Positions 1 to 7,722 of a stretch of 10,522 bases of DNA are shown here, one piece after another. The position numbers and the translations under genes were made by a program. Source of the DNA: Alcaligenaceae bacterium (GTDB lineage Bacteria > Pseudomonadota > Gammaproteobacteria > Burkholderiales > Burkholderiaceae). Location: positions 1 through 10,522 of the forward strand of contig CANBUF010000037.1 of NCBI GenBank assembly GCA_947372575.1, in the 5' to 3' direction. Positions within the stretch are counted from its first letter, which is position 1. Each line of letters opens with the position of its first letter. The notes under the pieces were generated by a model. It searched no databases and was not told the origin of the DNA. It saw only the letters and a program-made list of their open reading frames with translations.

Positions 1-1
1 C

Positions 2-2086
2 CTAAATCAGACCAATGCAACCTACGAACAGCTCCACCTGGCGCTCATGTCTGGACTGCTGGGTAACCTGGGATTTAAGTCCGAAGAGTCCGGCAATTAT
101 CAGGGTGCGCGCGATATTAAATTCTGGATGCATCCAGGTTCGCGCATGCAAAAAAAGGCTGGCAAATGGATCATGGCCGCTGAGCTGATTGATACCAGTA
201 AGCTCTATGCCCGCTGCGTAGCGCGTATTGAACCGACCTGGGTTGAACGTGTGGCAGGCCATTTAATTCGCAAGAATTGGACCGATCCGCGCTGGGAAAG
301 AAAACTCGGCCAGGTCGTGGCGAACGAAAAGGGCACGCTCTATGGCCTGACGATTTATTCCGGACGACGCGTGCACTATGGACCCATTGCACCCGAGCAG
401 GCGCGAGAGATCTTTATTCTCCAGGCGCTTGTGCCAGGCGAACTCGAATCCTCCATGGCCTTTGTGGCACACAATCGCAAGATGATTCTGCAGATCGAGC
501 ATCTTGAGCATCAGACCCGTCGCCCTGATATTCTGGTCGATGACAGTTTGATCCAGGCTTTTTATGAGCGTCTGATTCCGCAGGACATTTATCAGACCGC
601 AACGCTTGAGCACTGGTACAAAAACTTACCGCGTGAGCAGGCACAGGCCTTGCTCCTGACTCGCGATGCCTTGATGCGCCATGAGGCTGCGGGCGTGACC
701 ACCGATGTGTTTCCAAAATCCTTTGATTGGCAAGGCGTGCGACTGGCTGTTGATTACCACTTTGAACCTGGTTCGCCCAAAGACGGCGTGACCGTGACGG
801 TCCCACTTTACTTTTTGAATCAGGTCGATGCAGCGAGATGCGAGTGGCTCGTCCCTGGCATGGTCAAAGAAAAAGTGCAGATGCTCCTCAAGTCCTTACC
901 CCAAAAGTTGCGCCGCCATTGCGTGCCACTGCCAGATTATGCGGCGGGCTTTTATGAGCGCTGGTATGAGCGGCTGAGCGCGCCCCCATGCAGTCTCGTC
1001 GAGGCGATCATTCAGGATATGTGGCTCGTGCTCAAAGTGCGTCCGGTTGTGGCCGACTTCAAGCCCGAAACCTTGCCCGCGCACTTGTTCATGTCTTTTA
1101 AAGTGATTGACGAGCATGGGCGCATGCTAAGCGCCGGGCGTAACCTTGCTCAGCTCAAAGCCGAGTTGGGTAAGCAGGCCCAGGCGACTTTCCAAAAGCT
1201 CGCTACCCGCTACCAGGAGGTCGCGAGCGCCCTGGCACACGATGAGATCACGGAGTGGAGTTTTGGGACGCTCCCCGAGCTCATGGAGATCAAACGTAAA
1301 AACCTGACTGTCATTGGCTACCCTGCACTAGTTGATCAGACGACGCACTGCGCGTTGGACGTTTTTGACGAAGTGCATACTGCGCGCATCGCGCATCACC
1401 GCGGACTCAGACGCCTGTTCAGAATTGCGCTGCGCGATCAGGTGAAATTCCTCGAAAAAAACCTGCATGACTTGACGCGTCTGGGCATGTTGTACATGCC
1501 GCTGGGGACGCAAGAAAAGCTGCGGGATCAGATCATCGACTGCGCGCTTGATCGTGCGTGTTTGAGCGCTCCCTTGCCAAATGATGCTGCAACCTTTGAG
1601 CTGCGCAGGCAAGAAGGGCGAGCCAAGCTTGGGCTCCTTGCTCAGGAGGTTGCACGACTGGCTGGCACCATACTGACCGAGTGGGCCGCCGTCATGCGCA
1701 AGCTCCCTCAGGCTAAACCGCATGCGTCGGCATATCAGGATTTACAGCTTCAGTTGAGTCAACTGGTGCCTGCCGACTTTATTACCGCGATTGCCGATGC
1801 GCAATTAAGCCATTTGCCACGCTATCTGAAGGCCGCGATGGCCAGGATTGACAAGTTGCGCACGGATCCCGCACGTGATGCGCGCCTGATGGCTGATATG
1901 GCGCCGCTGTTGACCCAATACAGTCGGGCGCGCATTGCACTCAAAGGCGCTCCCGATGCCGGGCTGGATGAATTCAGATGGTTGCTCGAAGAGCTCAGAG
2001 TGGCACTGTTTACTCAGGAACTGCGCACACCGACTCCCGTTTCAGTCAAAAGACTTCAAAAAGCCTGGGAGGCGATGCAGCGCTAG
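2..2086 (+). CDS. hrpA: ATP-dependent RNA helicase HrpA, C-terminal part (5' end outside window)
   Basis: The frame is open from the first bases (the codons before the ATG at 47 read LNQTNATYEQLHLAL), so the ATG at 47 is internal and the gene begins upstream. About 694 residues are visible; full-length proteobacterial HrpA is about 1300. The N-terminal DEAH helicase motor (Walker motifs, RecA domains) is therefore not seen. What is visible matches the HrpA tail: the end of the OB-fold region (YEQLHLALMSGLLGN, then GARDIKFWMHPGS), AELIDTSKLYARCVARIEP, and the long C-terminal DUF3418 region with VYGL-like, RRPDILVDD, FEPGSPKDGVTVTVPL and EWLVPG segments, ending in LLEELRVALFTQELRTP. HrpA is a cytoplasmic DEAH-box helicase, linked in E. 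coli to mRNA processing and resolution of stalled ribosomes. The gene ends with TAG, 7 bp before the convergent lpxO stop. Identity is firm; only the length is uncertain. Confidence 0.93.
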   Translation, partial: LNQTNATYEQLHLALMSGLLGNLGFKSEESGNYQGARDIKFWMHPGSRMQKKAGKWIMAAELIDTSKLYARCVARIEPTWVERVAGHLIRKNWTDPRWERKLGQVVANEKGTLYGLTIYSGRRVHYGPIAPEQAREIFILQALVPGELESSMAFVAHNRKMILQIEHLEHQTRRPDILVDDSLIQAFYERLIPQDIYQTATLEHWYKNLPREQAQALLLTRDALMRHEAAGVTTDVFPKSFDWQGVRLAVDYHFEPGSPKDGVTVTVPLYFLNQVDAARCEWLVPGMVKEKVQMLLKSLPQKLRRHCVPLPDYAAGFYERWYERLSAPPCSLVEAIIQDMWLVLKVRPVVADFKPETLPAHLFMSFKVIDEHGRMLSAGRNLAQLKAELGKQAQATFQKLATRYQEVASALAHDEITEWSFGTLPELMEIKRKNLTVIGYPALVDQTTHCALDVFDEVHTARIAHHRGLRRLFRIALRDQVKFLEKNLHDLTRLGMLYMPLGTQEKLRDQIIDCALDRACLSAPLPNDAATFELRRQEGRAKLGLLAQEVARLAGTILTEWAAVMRKLPQAKPHASAYQDLQLQLSQLVPADFITAIADAQLSHLPRYLKAAMARIDKLRTDPARDARLMADMAPLLTQYSRARIALKGAPDAGLDEFRWLLEELRVALFTQELRTPTPVSVKRLQKAWEAMQR

Positions 2087-2093
2087 CCTGGCT

Positions 2094-2993
2094 TTACCAG
2101 GTGATAAAAAGATAAATCGCCAGCGCAATCAGTCCGAACTTGGTTGCCTTGTAGGCCGTGCGGTTGGCTTTTTTGAAGGCGCGACGTTTTTGATCCAGCA
2201 GCCAGTGATAATGCGTGAGCTGATTGATGAATCCGGTCTGATCCGTATCTGCATTGGGTGAGGCGGCAGCCGACATCATGACGCGTCCAAACCAGTGATT
2301 GAAGTGTTGCGCCCAACTCCAGATCAGAGGGCGTTCGACATCGCAAAACAAAATGATCCGGTTTTTTTCGGTCTTGTTGTAGGCGTCATGGACATAGGTT
2401 TCATCAAAAATCACCCCTTTGCCATCTCTCCAGCTGTGACGAACACCATCGACATCGATATAGCACTGGTCATCATTCGGCGTTGAGAGGCCCAGATGGA
2501 ATCGCAGTGAGCCCGCAAAAGGATCGCGGTGCGGGTTGAGCTTTCCACCAGGAGGCAATTCTGCGAACATGGCTGCCTTGACGCTCGGAATCTGGTTCAG
2601 CAGTGCAACTGTCTTGGGGCAAAGTGCCTCGGAGGATGGATGTTTGGCGTCATACCACTTGAGATAAAACCTTTTCCAGCCATACTTGAAAAAAGAATTA
2701 AAGCCGATGTCGTTATGCAACTCTGGCGCTTTGATTTCTCTTAAGGTGGACAGGTGCAGTGCTTCATCGCGGATGATTTCCCAGTTGTCCTCAAGTAGTT
2801 TGAGTTCAGGCATTGTGTCCGTGGGGATGAACGGTGTGGTGGGGACTTTAGAAGTCAGCACCATCAGTGCGTTGATAGGCGCAAGCAAAATGGAGTGATC
2901 CAGCATCTGTCTGCCTAGCGGCAGCCGGATCCGGCCACGAAAGTGGGCAAACAGGATAGACCCGACCCACAATATTAGTACGAACCATTTCAT
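2094..2993 (-). CDS. lpxO: LpxO-type lipid A 2-hydroxylase (Fe(II)/2-oxoglutarate dioxygenase)
   Basis: The 299-residue product is close to the length of Salmonella LpxO (about 300). It belongs to the aspartyl/asparaginyl beta-hydroxylase fold family, which uses Fe(II), oxygen and 2-oxoglutarate; LpxO adds an S-2-hydroxyl to a secondary acyl chain of lipid A at the cytoplasmic face of the inner membrane. Visible features are an N-terminal hydrophobic anchor (residues 1-18), the iron triad His155-x-Asp157 (NPHRDPF) with His202 (VHDAYN), Arg212 (NRIILF) as likely 2-oxoglutarate ligand, and a second hydrophobic segment at 285-298. The ATG at 2993-2991 follows an AGGA ribosome binding site by 7 nt. 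The gene is convergent with hrpA and divergent from dnaE. A role on another acyl chain or substrate cannot be excluded from sequence, but the two membrane segments and core motifs fit LpxO well. Confidence 0.87.
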   Translation of the reverse strand: MKWFVLILWVGSILFAHFRGRIRLPLGRQMLDHSILLAPINALMVLTSKVPTTPFIPTDTMPELKLLEDNWEIIRDEALHLSTLREIKAPELHNDIGFNSFFKYGWKRFYLKWYDAKHPSSEALCPKTVALLNQIPSVKAAMFAELPPGGKLNPHRDPFAGSLRFHLGLSTPNDDQCYIDVDGVRHSWRDGKGVIFDETYVHDAYNKTEKNRIILFCDVERPLIWSWAQHFNHWFGRVMMSAAASPNADTDQTGFINQLTHYHWLLDQKRRAFKKANRTAYKATKFGLIALAIYLFITW

Positions 2994-3000
2994 CTTTATT

Positions 3001-3004
3001 TCCT
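3001..3004 (-). promoter_or_regulatory. Shine-Dalgarno site of lpxO
   Basis: On the minus strand the bases read AGGA, followed by AATAAAG and the ATG. Spacing of 7 nt is ideal and supports the 2993 start of lpxO. It contrasts with dnaE on the other side of the same gap, which has no such site. Confidence 0.6.
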
Positions 3005-3072
3005 ATTTAACGAATGCTTAGTAATTCTACGCCTAGCGTGATGGCTGGGTGTTATGCGCATGCCGGAATGGG

Positions 3073-3078
3073 TACAAT
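3073..3078 (+). promoter_or_regulatory. Putative -10 box of dnaE promoter (leaderless start)
   Basis: TACAAT matches the sigma-70 consensus TATAAT in five of six bases. It ends 6 nt before the ATG at 3085, so a start about 7 nt downstream of the box would fall on the A of the ATG. No convincing -35 hexamer lies 16-18 bp upstream (17 bp upstream reads TGTTAT), and there is no purine-rich ribosome binding site between the box and the ATG. The promoter call is inference from spacing and sequence. Confidence 0.5.
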
Positions 3079-3084
3079 CTAGCC

Positions 3085-6000
3085 ATGTCAGATTCCGTTG
3101 AACTTCAGTCCTCGCCTCCATCCGCAGCCCATCCCTTTGTGCACCTGCGCGTCCATTCCGAATACTCGGTGGTGGATGGCACTGTGCGGATCAAAGAGCT
3201 AATCAAGCGTATCACCCAATTGAGTCAGCCGGCGGTCGCACTGACGGATCTGTCAAACGTCTTCGGGCTCATCAAGTTTTACAAAGAAGCCAGGTCATCA
3301 GGTGTCAAACCCATCGCAGGATGCGATATCTGGCTGACAAATGACGAAGATCGCGACAAACCATATCGTATTTTACTGCTCGTCGCGAATCGTGCCGGAT
3401 ATCTTGCGTTGTGCGAGTTGCTGACGCGCGCCTGGCTGACTAATGCCCACCGTGGACGCGCAGAAATGCGACGCGAATGGCTCAAGGGCGTGAAAGGGCT
3501 GATTGTGCTGTCGGGTGCGCGCGGAGGCGACATCGGGCAAGCACTGATGGCGGGCAATCAGGATGCGGCGCAGGTCTATGCCAAGCAATGGCAGGAATAC
3601 TTCCCTGGCAATTTTTACATTGAGTTGCAACGAACCGAGGCAGAGGCTGATCAGGCCTACGTGAGAGCCGCATTGAGTCTGGCTTCGACTTGCGGCTTGC
3701 CCGTGGTGGCAACCCATCCCGTTCAGTTCCTCGGGCGAGAGAATTTTCATGCACACGAAGCACGGGTTTGTATTTCCGAAGGTGAGATTCTCACCAATCC
3801 GCGTCGCCCACGCCTGTTCACTGAGGATCAATATCTCAGGTCGTCCGAAGAAATGGCGGAGCTGTTCAGCGATATCCCTTCGGCGCTGGCCAATGCTGTC
3901 GAGATTGCGCGTCGTTGCAACCTGACGCTTGAGCTCGGCCAGCCCCAGCTACCAAACTTCCCAACGCCCGAAGGCATCACGCTCGATGATTATCTGATTG
4001 AGTTGTCTGTGGCTGGACTTGAGCGCCGGATGGTGCAGCTGTTTCCGGATCCGGTCGCCCGCGAGGCCTCGCGCGAGCTTTACACTGACCGTCTGATGCT
4101 GGAATGTAAAACCATTATCCAGATGGGGTTCCCAGGCTATTTTCTGATCGTTCAGGATTTTATTAACTGGGGCAAGAACAATGGCGTGCCTGTTGGTCCC
4201 GGTCGAGGATCGGGCGCCGGTTCACTCGTGGCCTACTCGCTCGGTATTACCGATCTGGATCCGATCAAGTACGACTTGCTGTTTGAGCGCTTTCTGAATC
4301 CAGAACGCGTTTCCATGCCTGACTTCGATATTGACTTTTGTCAGGATAATCGTGAACGCGTGATTGAGTACGTTAAGACAAAATACGGTCGCGAAGCCGT
4401 CAGCCAGATCGCGACCTTCGGTACGCTGGGTGCCAAAGCGGTCGTGCGGGATGCAGGTCGCGTGCTTGATATGCCCTATATGTTGTGTGATGGCTTGTCC
4501 AAGCTGATTCCCATGAATCCGGCGGACCCTTGGACGCTGGATCGGGCACTCAAAGATGAACCCACCTTTAAAGAGCGCTACGAGAACGAAGAAGAAGTGC
4601 GCGCCCTGATTGATCTGGCACGCCCGCTCGAAGGACTGACCCGTAACGTCGGCATGCATGCCGGCGGAGTGTTGATTGCGCCGGGCAAGCTGACAGATTT
4701 TTGCCCCTTGTACTGCCAGCCAGGCAACGAAGACATCGCCGTATCGCAGTTCGATAAAGATGACGTCGAGGCTGCGGGTCTGGTGAAGTTCGACTTTCTC
4801 GGTTTGCGTAACTTGACTATTCTGGATTGGGCCGTGCGCTTTGTGCGCGCGCACAATCCTGAAAAACGCGACTTTGACATCATGTCCTTGCCGCTCGATG
4901 ATCCAGCGACCTACCAGATTTTGTGCGATGCGAACACGACTGCTGTGTTCCAGCTAGAATCCCGGGGCATGAAGGAGCTGCTCAAAAAGCTGCGTCCCAA
5001 TACCTTCGAAGACATCATCGCTGTGCTTGCGCTGTTTCGACCTGGTCCGCTTGAGTCAGGGATGGTTGATGACTTTGTCAATCGTAAGCATGGCCGCGCC
5101 AATGTCGATTACTTTCATCCTGACCTTGAGCCCACACTGAAAAGCACCTACGGTGTGATTGTGTATCAAGAGCAGGTGATGCTGATCTCGCAGATCATCG
5201 GTGGATATTCATTGGGCGGCGCAGATCTGTTGCGTCGTGCCATGGGTAAAAAGAAAGCCGAAGAAATGGCTGAGCATCGCGGACTGTTTGAACAGGGTGC
5301 GACCAAAAAAGGCTACGACCCAAAGGTTGCCGTCAAGCTGTTTGATTTGATGGAATTGTTTGCAGGCTACGGTTTTAATAAATCACACTCCGCAGCCTAT
5401 GCGCTGATTGCCTACCAGACCGCCTGGCTCAAAGCCCATCATCCCGCAGAGTTTCTCGCCGCGACCCTGTCGTCCGATATGGATGACACCGGAAAGATGC
5501 AGATTTTCTGGCGCGATTGTCTGGCCAATGGCTTGACGGTGCTGCCGCCCGATGTGAATGCGTCGGGGTACCGCTTTGAGCCAGTCGCGGATGCGTACTC
5601 TGCCAAAGGGCAGCCGCCGCGCACGATCCGCTACGGTATGGGGGCGGTAAAAGGTACAGGGCAGGGCGCAGTCGAAGAAATCGTGCGTGCACGCCAAAGC
5701 GGTCCATTTACAAGTCTTTTTGATTTCTGCAACCGCATCGATCGCCATTCGGTCAATCGGCGCAGTATCGAGGCGTTGATCCGGGCAGGGGCCTTTGACC
5801 AGATTGAGCCGAATCGTGCCGCCTTGATTGGATCGCTCGCCACGGCCGTAGAAGCCGCAGATCAAGCTGCACGCAGTGCCAATCAGGTTTCGCTGTTTGG
5901 CGATGACAGCAATGAGGTGGTGGCAGTCGAGCTCGCTCGCGTGCCAGCCTGGGATTTGCGAACCAAATTATCCGAAGAAAAAACAGCCCTGGGATTTTTC

Positions 6001-6594
6001 TTTAGCGGCCATTTGTTTGATGCCTGGCGCGATGAGGTTCGGCAGTTTGTCAGCAAGCCACTCTCGCGACTTGAGCCAATGCGCGATGTCCAGTGGATCG
6101 CTGGCATCGTTGCCAGTACCCGGACCATGATGACGCGCCGCGGCAAAATGCTGATCGTATTGCTGGACGATGGCAGTGCACAGGTCGAGGTGACTGTGTA
6201 CGCCGAGATGATGGAGCAGCATCGCAACCGTTTACGCGAAGACCAGTTGCTGATCGTTCAGGCCAAGGTGACCAACGACGAGTATTCCGGTGGAATGCGC
6301 GTGGCAGCAGAAAATATATTTGATTTGCAGCTCGCGCGCGAAACGCGGGCACGTGCGCTTCGCATCCGGTTAAACGGGAATGCGGATGCGGCGATGCTCA
6401 AGCGCATGCTCAATCCCCATCGTGCCGCGCCCGAAAATGGTTTTCCAGGTACGCCCGTCGAAGTCGTCTACGAGACGACCGCTGCCGTGTGCACGCTCCG
6501 GTTAGGTGACTCCTGGCGAGTCAGGCTGCCTGATGTTCTGGTCGAGCAGCTCTCGACCTGGGTCGCACCGACCGACATAGAAGTCGCTTATTAG
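3085..6594 (+). CDS. dnaE: DNA polymerase III alpha subunit (replicative polymerase)
   Basis: The 1169-residue product matches proteobacterial DnaE1 (E. coli 1160) along its whole length. It carries out leading- and lagging-strand synthesis in the cytoplasmic replisome. Domains in order: N-terminal PHP (residues 17 to about 290, starting HLRVHSEYS); palm with GPGRGSGAGS and PDFDIDF, giving catalytic Asp413 and Asp415, and the third Asp570 in KFDFLGLRN; thumb and fingers with FRPGPLESGMVDDF, LGGADLLRRAMGKKK and FNKSHSAAYA; a helix-hairpin-helix region near 860-915; the beta-clamp binding peptide QVSLF at 934-938; an OB fold around 1000-1075; and the C-terminal tau-binding region. The ATG at 3085 is chosen because homologues start shortly before FVHLRVHS. 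An in-frame GTG at 3049 would add 12 residues but lies upstream of the predicted transcription start. The PHP metal site is degenerate as in E. coli, so proofreading should depend on DnaQ. Confidence 0.98.
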   Translation: MSDSVELQSSPPSAAHPFVHLRVHSEYSVVDGTVRIKELIKRITQLSQPAVALTDLSNVFGLIKFYKEARSSGVKPIAGCDIWLTNDEDRDKPYRILLLVANRAGYLALCELLTRAWLTNAHRGRAEMRREWLKGVKGLIVLSGARGGDIGQALMAGNQDAAQVYAKQWQEYFPGNFYIELQRTEAEADQAYVRAALSLASTCGLPVVATHPVQFLGRENFHAHEARVCISEGEILTNPRRPRLFTEDQYLRSSEEMAELFSDIPSALANAVEIARRCNLTLELGQPQLPNFPTPEGITLDDYLIELSVAGLERRMVQLFPDPVAREASRELYTDRLMLECKTIIQMGFPGYFLIVQDFINWGKNNGVPVGPGRGSGAGSLVAYSLGITDLDPIKYDLLFERFLNPERVSMPDFDIDFCQDNRERVIEYVKTKYGREAVSQIATFGTLGAKAVVRDAGRVLDMPYMLCDGLSKLIPMNPADPWTLDRALKDEPTFKERYENEEEVRALIDLARPLEGLTRNVGMHAGGVLIAPGKLTDFCPLYCQPGNEDIAVSQFDKDDVEAAGLVKFDFLGLRNLTILDWAVRFVRAHNPEKRDFDIMSLPLDDPATYQILCDANTTAVFQLESRGMKELLKKLRPNTFEDIIAVLALFRPGPLESGMVDDFVNRKHGRANVDYFHPDLEPTLKSTYGVIVYQEQVMLISQIIGGYSLGGADLLRRAMGKKKAEEMAEHRGLFEQGATKKGYDPKVAVKLFDLMELFAGYGFNKSHSAAYALIAYQTAWLKAHHPAEFLAATLSSDMDDTGKMQIFWRDCLANGLTVLPPDVNASGYRFEPVADAYSAKGQPPRTIRYGMGAVKGTGQGAVEEIVRARQSGPFTSLFDFCNRIDRHSVNRRSIEALIRAGAFDQIEPNRAALIGSLATAVEAADQAARSANQVSLFGDDSNEVVAVELARVPAWDLRTKLSEEKTALGFFFSGHLFDAWRDEVRQFVSKPLSRLEPMRDVQWIAGIVASTRTMMTRRGKMLIVLLDDGSAQVEVTVYAEMMEQHRNRLREDQLLIVQAKVTNDEYSGGMRVAAENIFDLQLARETRARALRIRLNGNADAAMLKRMLNPHRAAPENGFPGTPVEVVYETTAAVCTLRLGDSWRVRLPDVLVEQLSTWVAPTDIEVAY

Positions 6595-6597
6595 AGA

Positions 6598-7722
6598 ATG
6601 CCAGAGATGACAGATATTCGCCCCCTTCGGATCCTCCATTCTGAGGCTGCAACCAGTTTTGGTGGGCAGGAGCATCGTATTTTCAAAGAAATGGTGGCCA
6701 TGCGCGAGCGAGGACACTACCTTGAGGCCGTCTGCCAGCCCGATGCAGAATTAACCAAGCGGTTACGGGATGCCGGGTTTGTTGTGCACACCATGTACAT
6801 GGATGGCGTGGTGAATATCACCTCGGGTATTTTTAAGATCCGGCGCATCTTGCAGCGCGGCAAGTTCGATGTGGTCAATACGCATAGTCGGCAGGATACG
6901 ATTATTGCGGCACCTGCCGCGAGACTCGCCAAAACACCTTTGATCGTGCGCACGCGCCATTTGGCGAGCCGGGTCAATTCGCTGCTCACCTACACCTGGC
7001 TCCCACATTGCGTCACAACCGTGAGCAAGTACGTGCGTCAGCAGTTGATCGATCGGGGGGTGCCTGCCGCACGAGTGGAGTCGATCTATACCCCGGTGGT
7101 TCTGGAGCAACCCGTCGAACATTCGACCTTGCGCCAGGAGCTAGGACTCAAGGACACTGACGTGATTGTCGGATGCGTGGCAGTTTTGCGTCCGAACAAA
7201 GGGCATCGCGCACTGCTTGACGCGATTGCACCCTTGATGGAGATTCATCCGGATCTGCATCTGGTGATCGTGGGGGGCGGCTCACCCGTATTCGAACAGT
7301 TAGTTGAAAAAATTGAAGAATTAAAATTATCAAGCCGGATACATTTATTGGGGACGCGCCGCGACGTGCCCAACTTGCTTGCTGGTTTTGACTTGTTTTG
7401 CCTACCGACTCGTCAAGAAGCGATGGGCACTGCCTTTGTAGAGGCCGCAGCCAGTGGGCTACCGGTCATTGGCACGGACGTGGGCGGTGTCGGTGAAATG
7501 CTGGTCAATGAGCAAACGGGTATTCTTGTCCCGCTCGATGATCTGCAAGCTTTACGGACCGCGCTGGCAAGATTGATTGAAAATCCCCCATTACGTGCAA
7601 AAATGGGGCAGACTGGCAAAGATCGCATCTGGAAAGAAGGGATTTTCAGTACCGAGACACTCGCCCGCCGAACAGAAGAGGTCTATTCCAACTGGCTCTC
7701 TTTAACAACACACAGAAACTGA
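6598..7722 (+). CDS. GT4-family glycosyltransferase (probable LPS core or surface glycan)
   Basis: This 374-residue protein has the GT-B, family GT4 layout. The N-terminal acceptor domain opens LRILHSEAATSFGGQE, with the Gly-Gly loop of these retaining enzymes, and carries VVNTHSRQD and RTRHL. The C-terminal donor domain has LRPNKGH (Arg198, Lys201), LLGTRRDVPNLL and the EX7E motif with Glu274 and Glu282, followed by ASGLPVIGTDVGG. It should transfer a sugar from a nucleotide donor; donor and acceptor cannot be read from sequence. It lacks a signal peptide, as expected for cytoplasmic-face assembly of a lipid-linked glycan. It begins 3 bp after the dnaE stop. A second ATG at 6607 has an AGAGA sequence 9 nt upstream (6593-6597) and may be the true start, removing three residues. 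The gene holds an unusually AT-rich, rare-codon patch at 7300-7350. Confidence 0.88.
   Translation: MPEMTDIRPLRILHSEAATSFGGQEHRIFKEMVAMRERGHYLEAVCQPDAELTKRLRDAGFVVHTMYMDGVVNITSGIFKIRRILQRGKFDVVNTHSRQDTIIAAPAARLAKTPLIVRTRHLASRVNSLLTYTWLPHCVTTVSKYVRQQLIDRGVPAARVESIYTPVVLEQPVEHSTLRQELGLKDTDVIVGCVAVLRPNKGHRALLDAIAPLMEIHPDLHLVIVGGGSPVFEQLVEKIEELKLSSRIHLLGTRRDVPNLLAGFDLFCLPTRQEAMGTAFVEAAASGLPVIGTDVGGVGEMLVNEQTGILVPLDDLQALRTALARLIENPPLRAKMGQTGKDRIWKEGIFSTETLARRTEEVYSNWLSLTTHRN

Noticed and set aside
149..157. In-frame A_AAA_AAG slippery heptamer in hrpA as a programmed -1 frameshift
   Set aside because: A7 runs also occur in frame at 1455-1461, 7965-7971 and 8752-8758, each encoding ordinary Lys-containing motifs; a slip here would hit a stop after eight codons, and no convincing downstream structure or spaced Shine-Dalgarno element is seen.
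2087..2101. Hairpin CCTGG-CTTTA-CCAGG between the convergent hrpA and lpxO stops as a bidirectional terminator
   Set aside because: The stem is only 5 bp and neither strand has a U-tract after it, so it does not meet intrinsic terminator criteria.
3024..3029. TAGAAT on the minus strand as an lpxO -10 box
   Set aside because: The hexamer is reasonable but no -35-like sequence lies at suitable spacing; too weak to list as a promoter.
3049..3084. Upstream in-frame GTG start for dnaE
   Set aside because: It would add 12 residues (MLCACRNGYNLA) encoded by the -10 box region; no ribosome site, and DnaE homologues begin near the 3085 ATG.
4222..4854. Long open frame (210 codons) antisense to dnaE, and similar antisense frames elsewhere in dnaE
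   Set aside because: They lie wholly within highly conserved dnaE coding sequence, have no recognisable domains, and are expected shadows in a GC-rich gene.
6508..6522. Inverted repeat GACTC-CTGGC-GAGTC near the dnaE 3' end as a terminator or attenuator
   Set aside because: It lies inside dnaE coding sequence about 70 bp before the stop, has no T-run, and is short enough to be chance.
7055..7277. Two G6 tracts (7055-7060 and 7272-7277) in the first GT4 gene as phase-variation switches
   Set aside because: Six bases is short for slipped-strand phase variation of LPS genes, and the frame is intact with normal Gly/Val codons.
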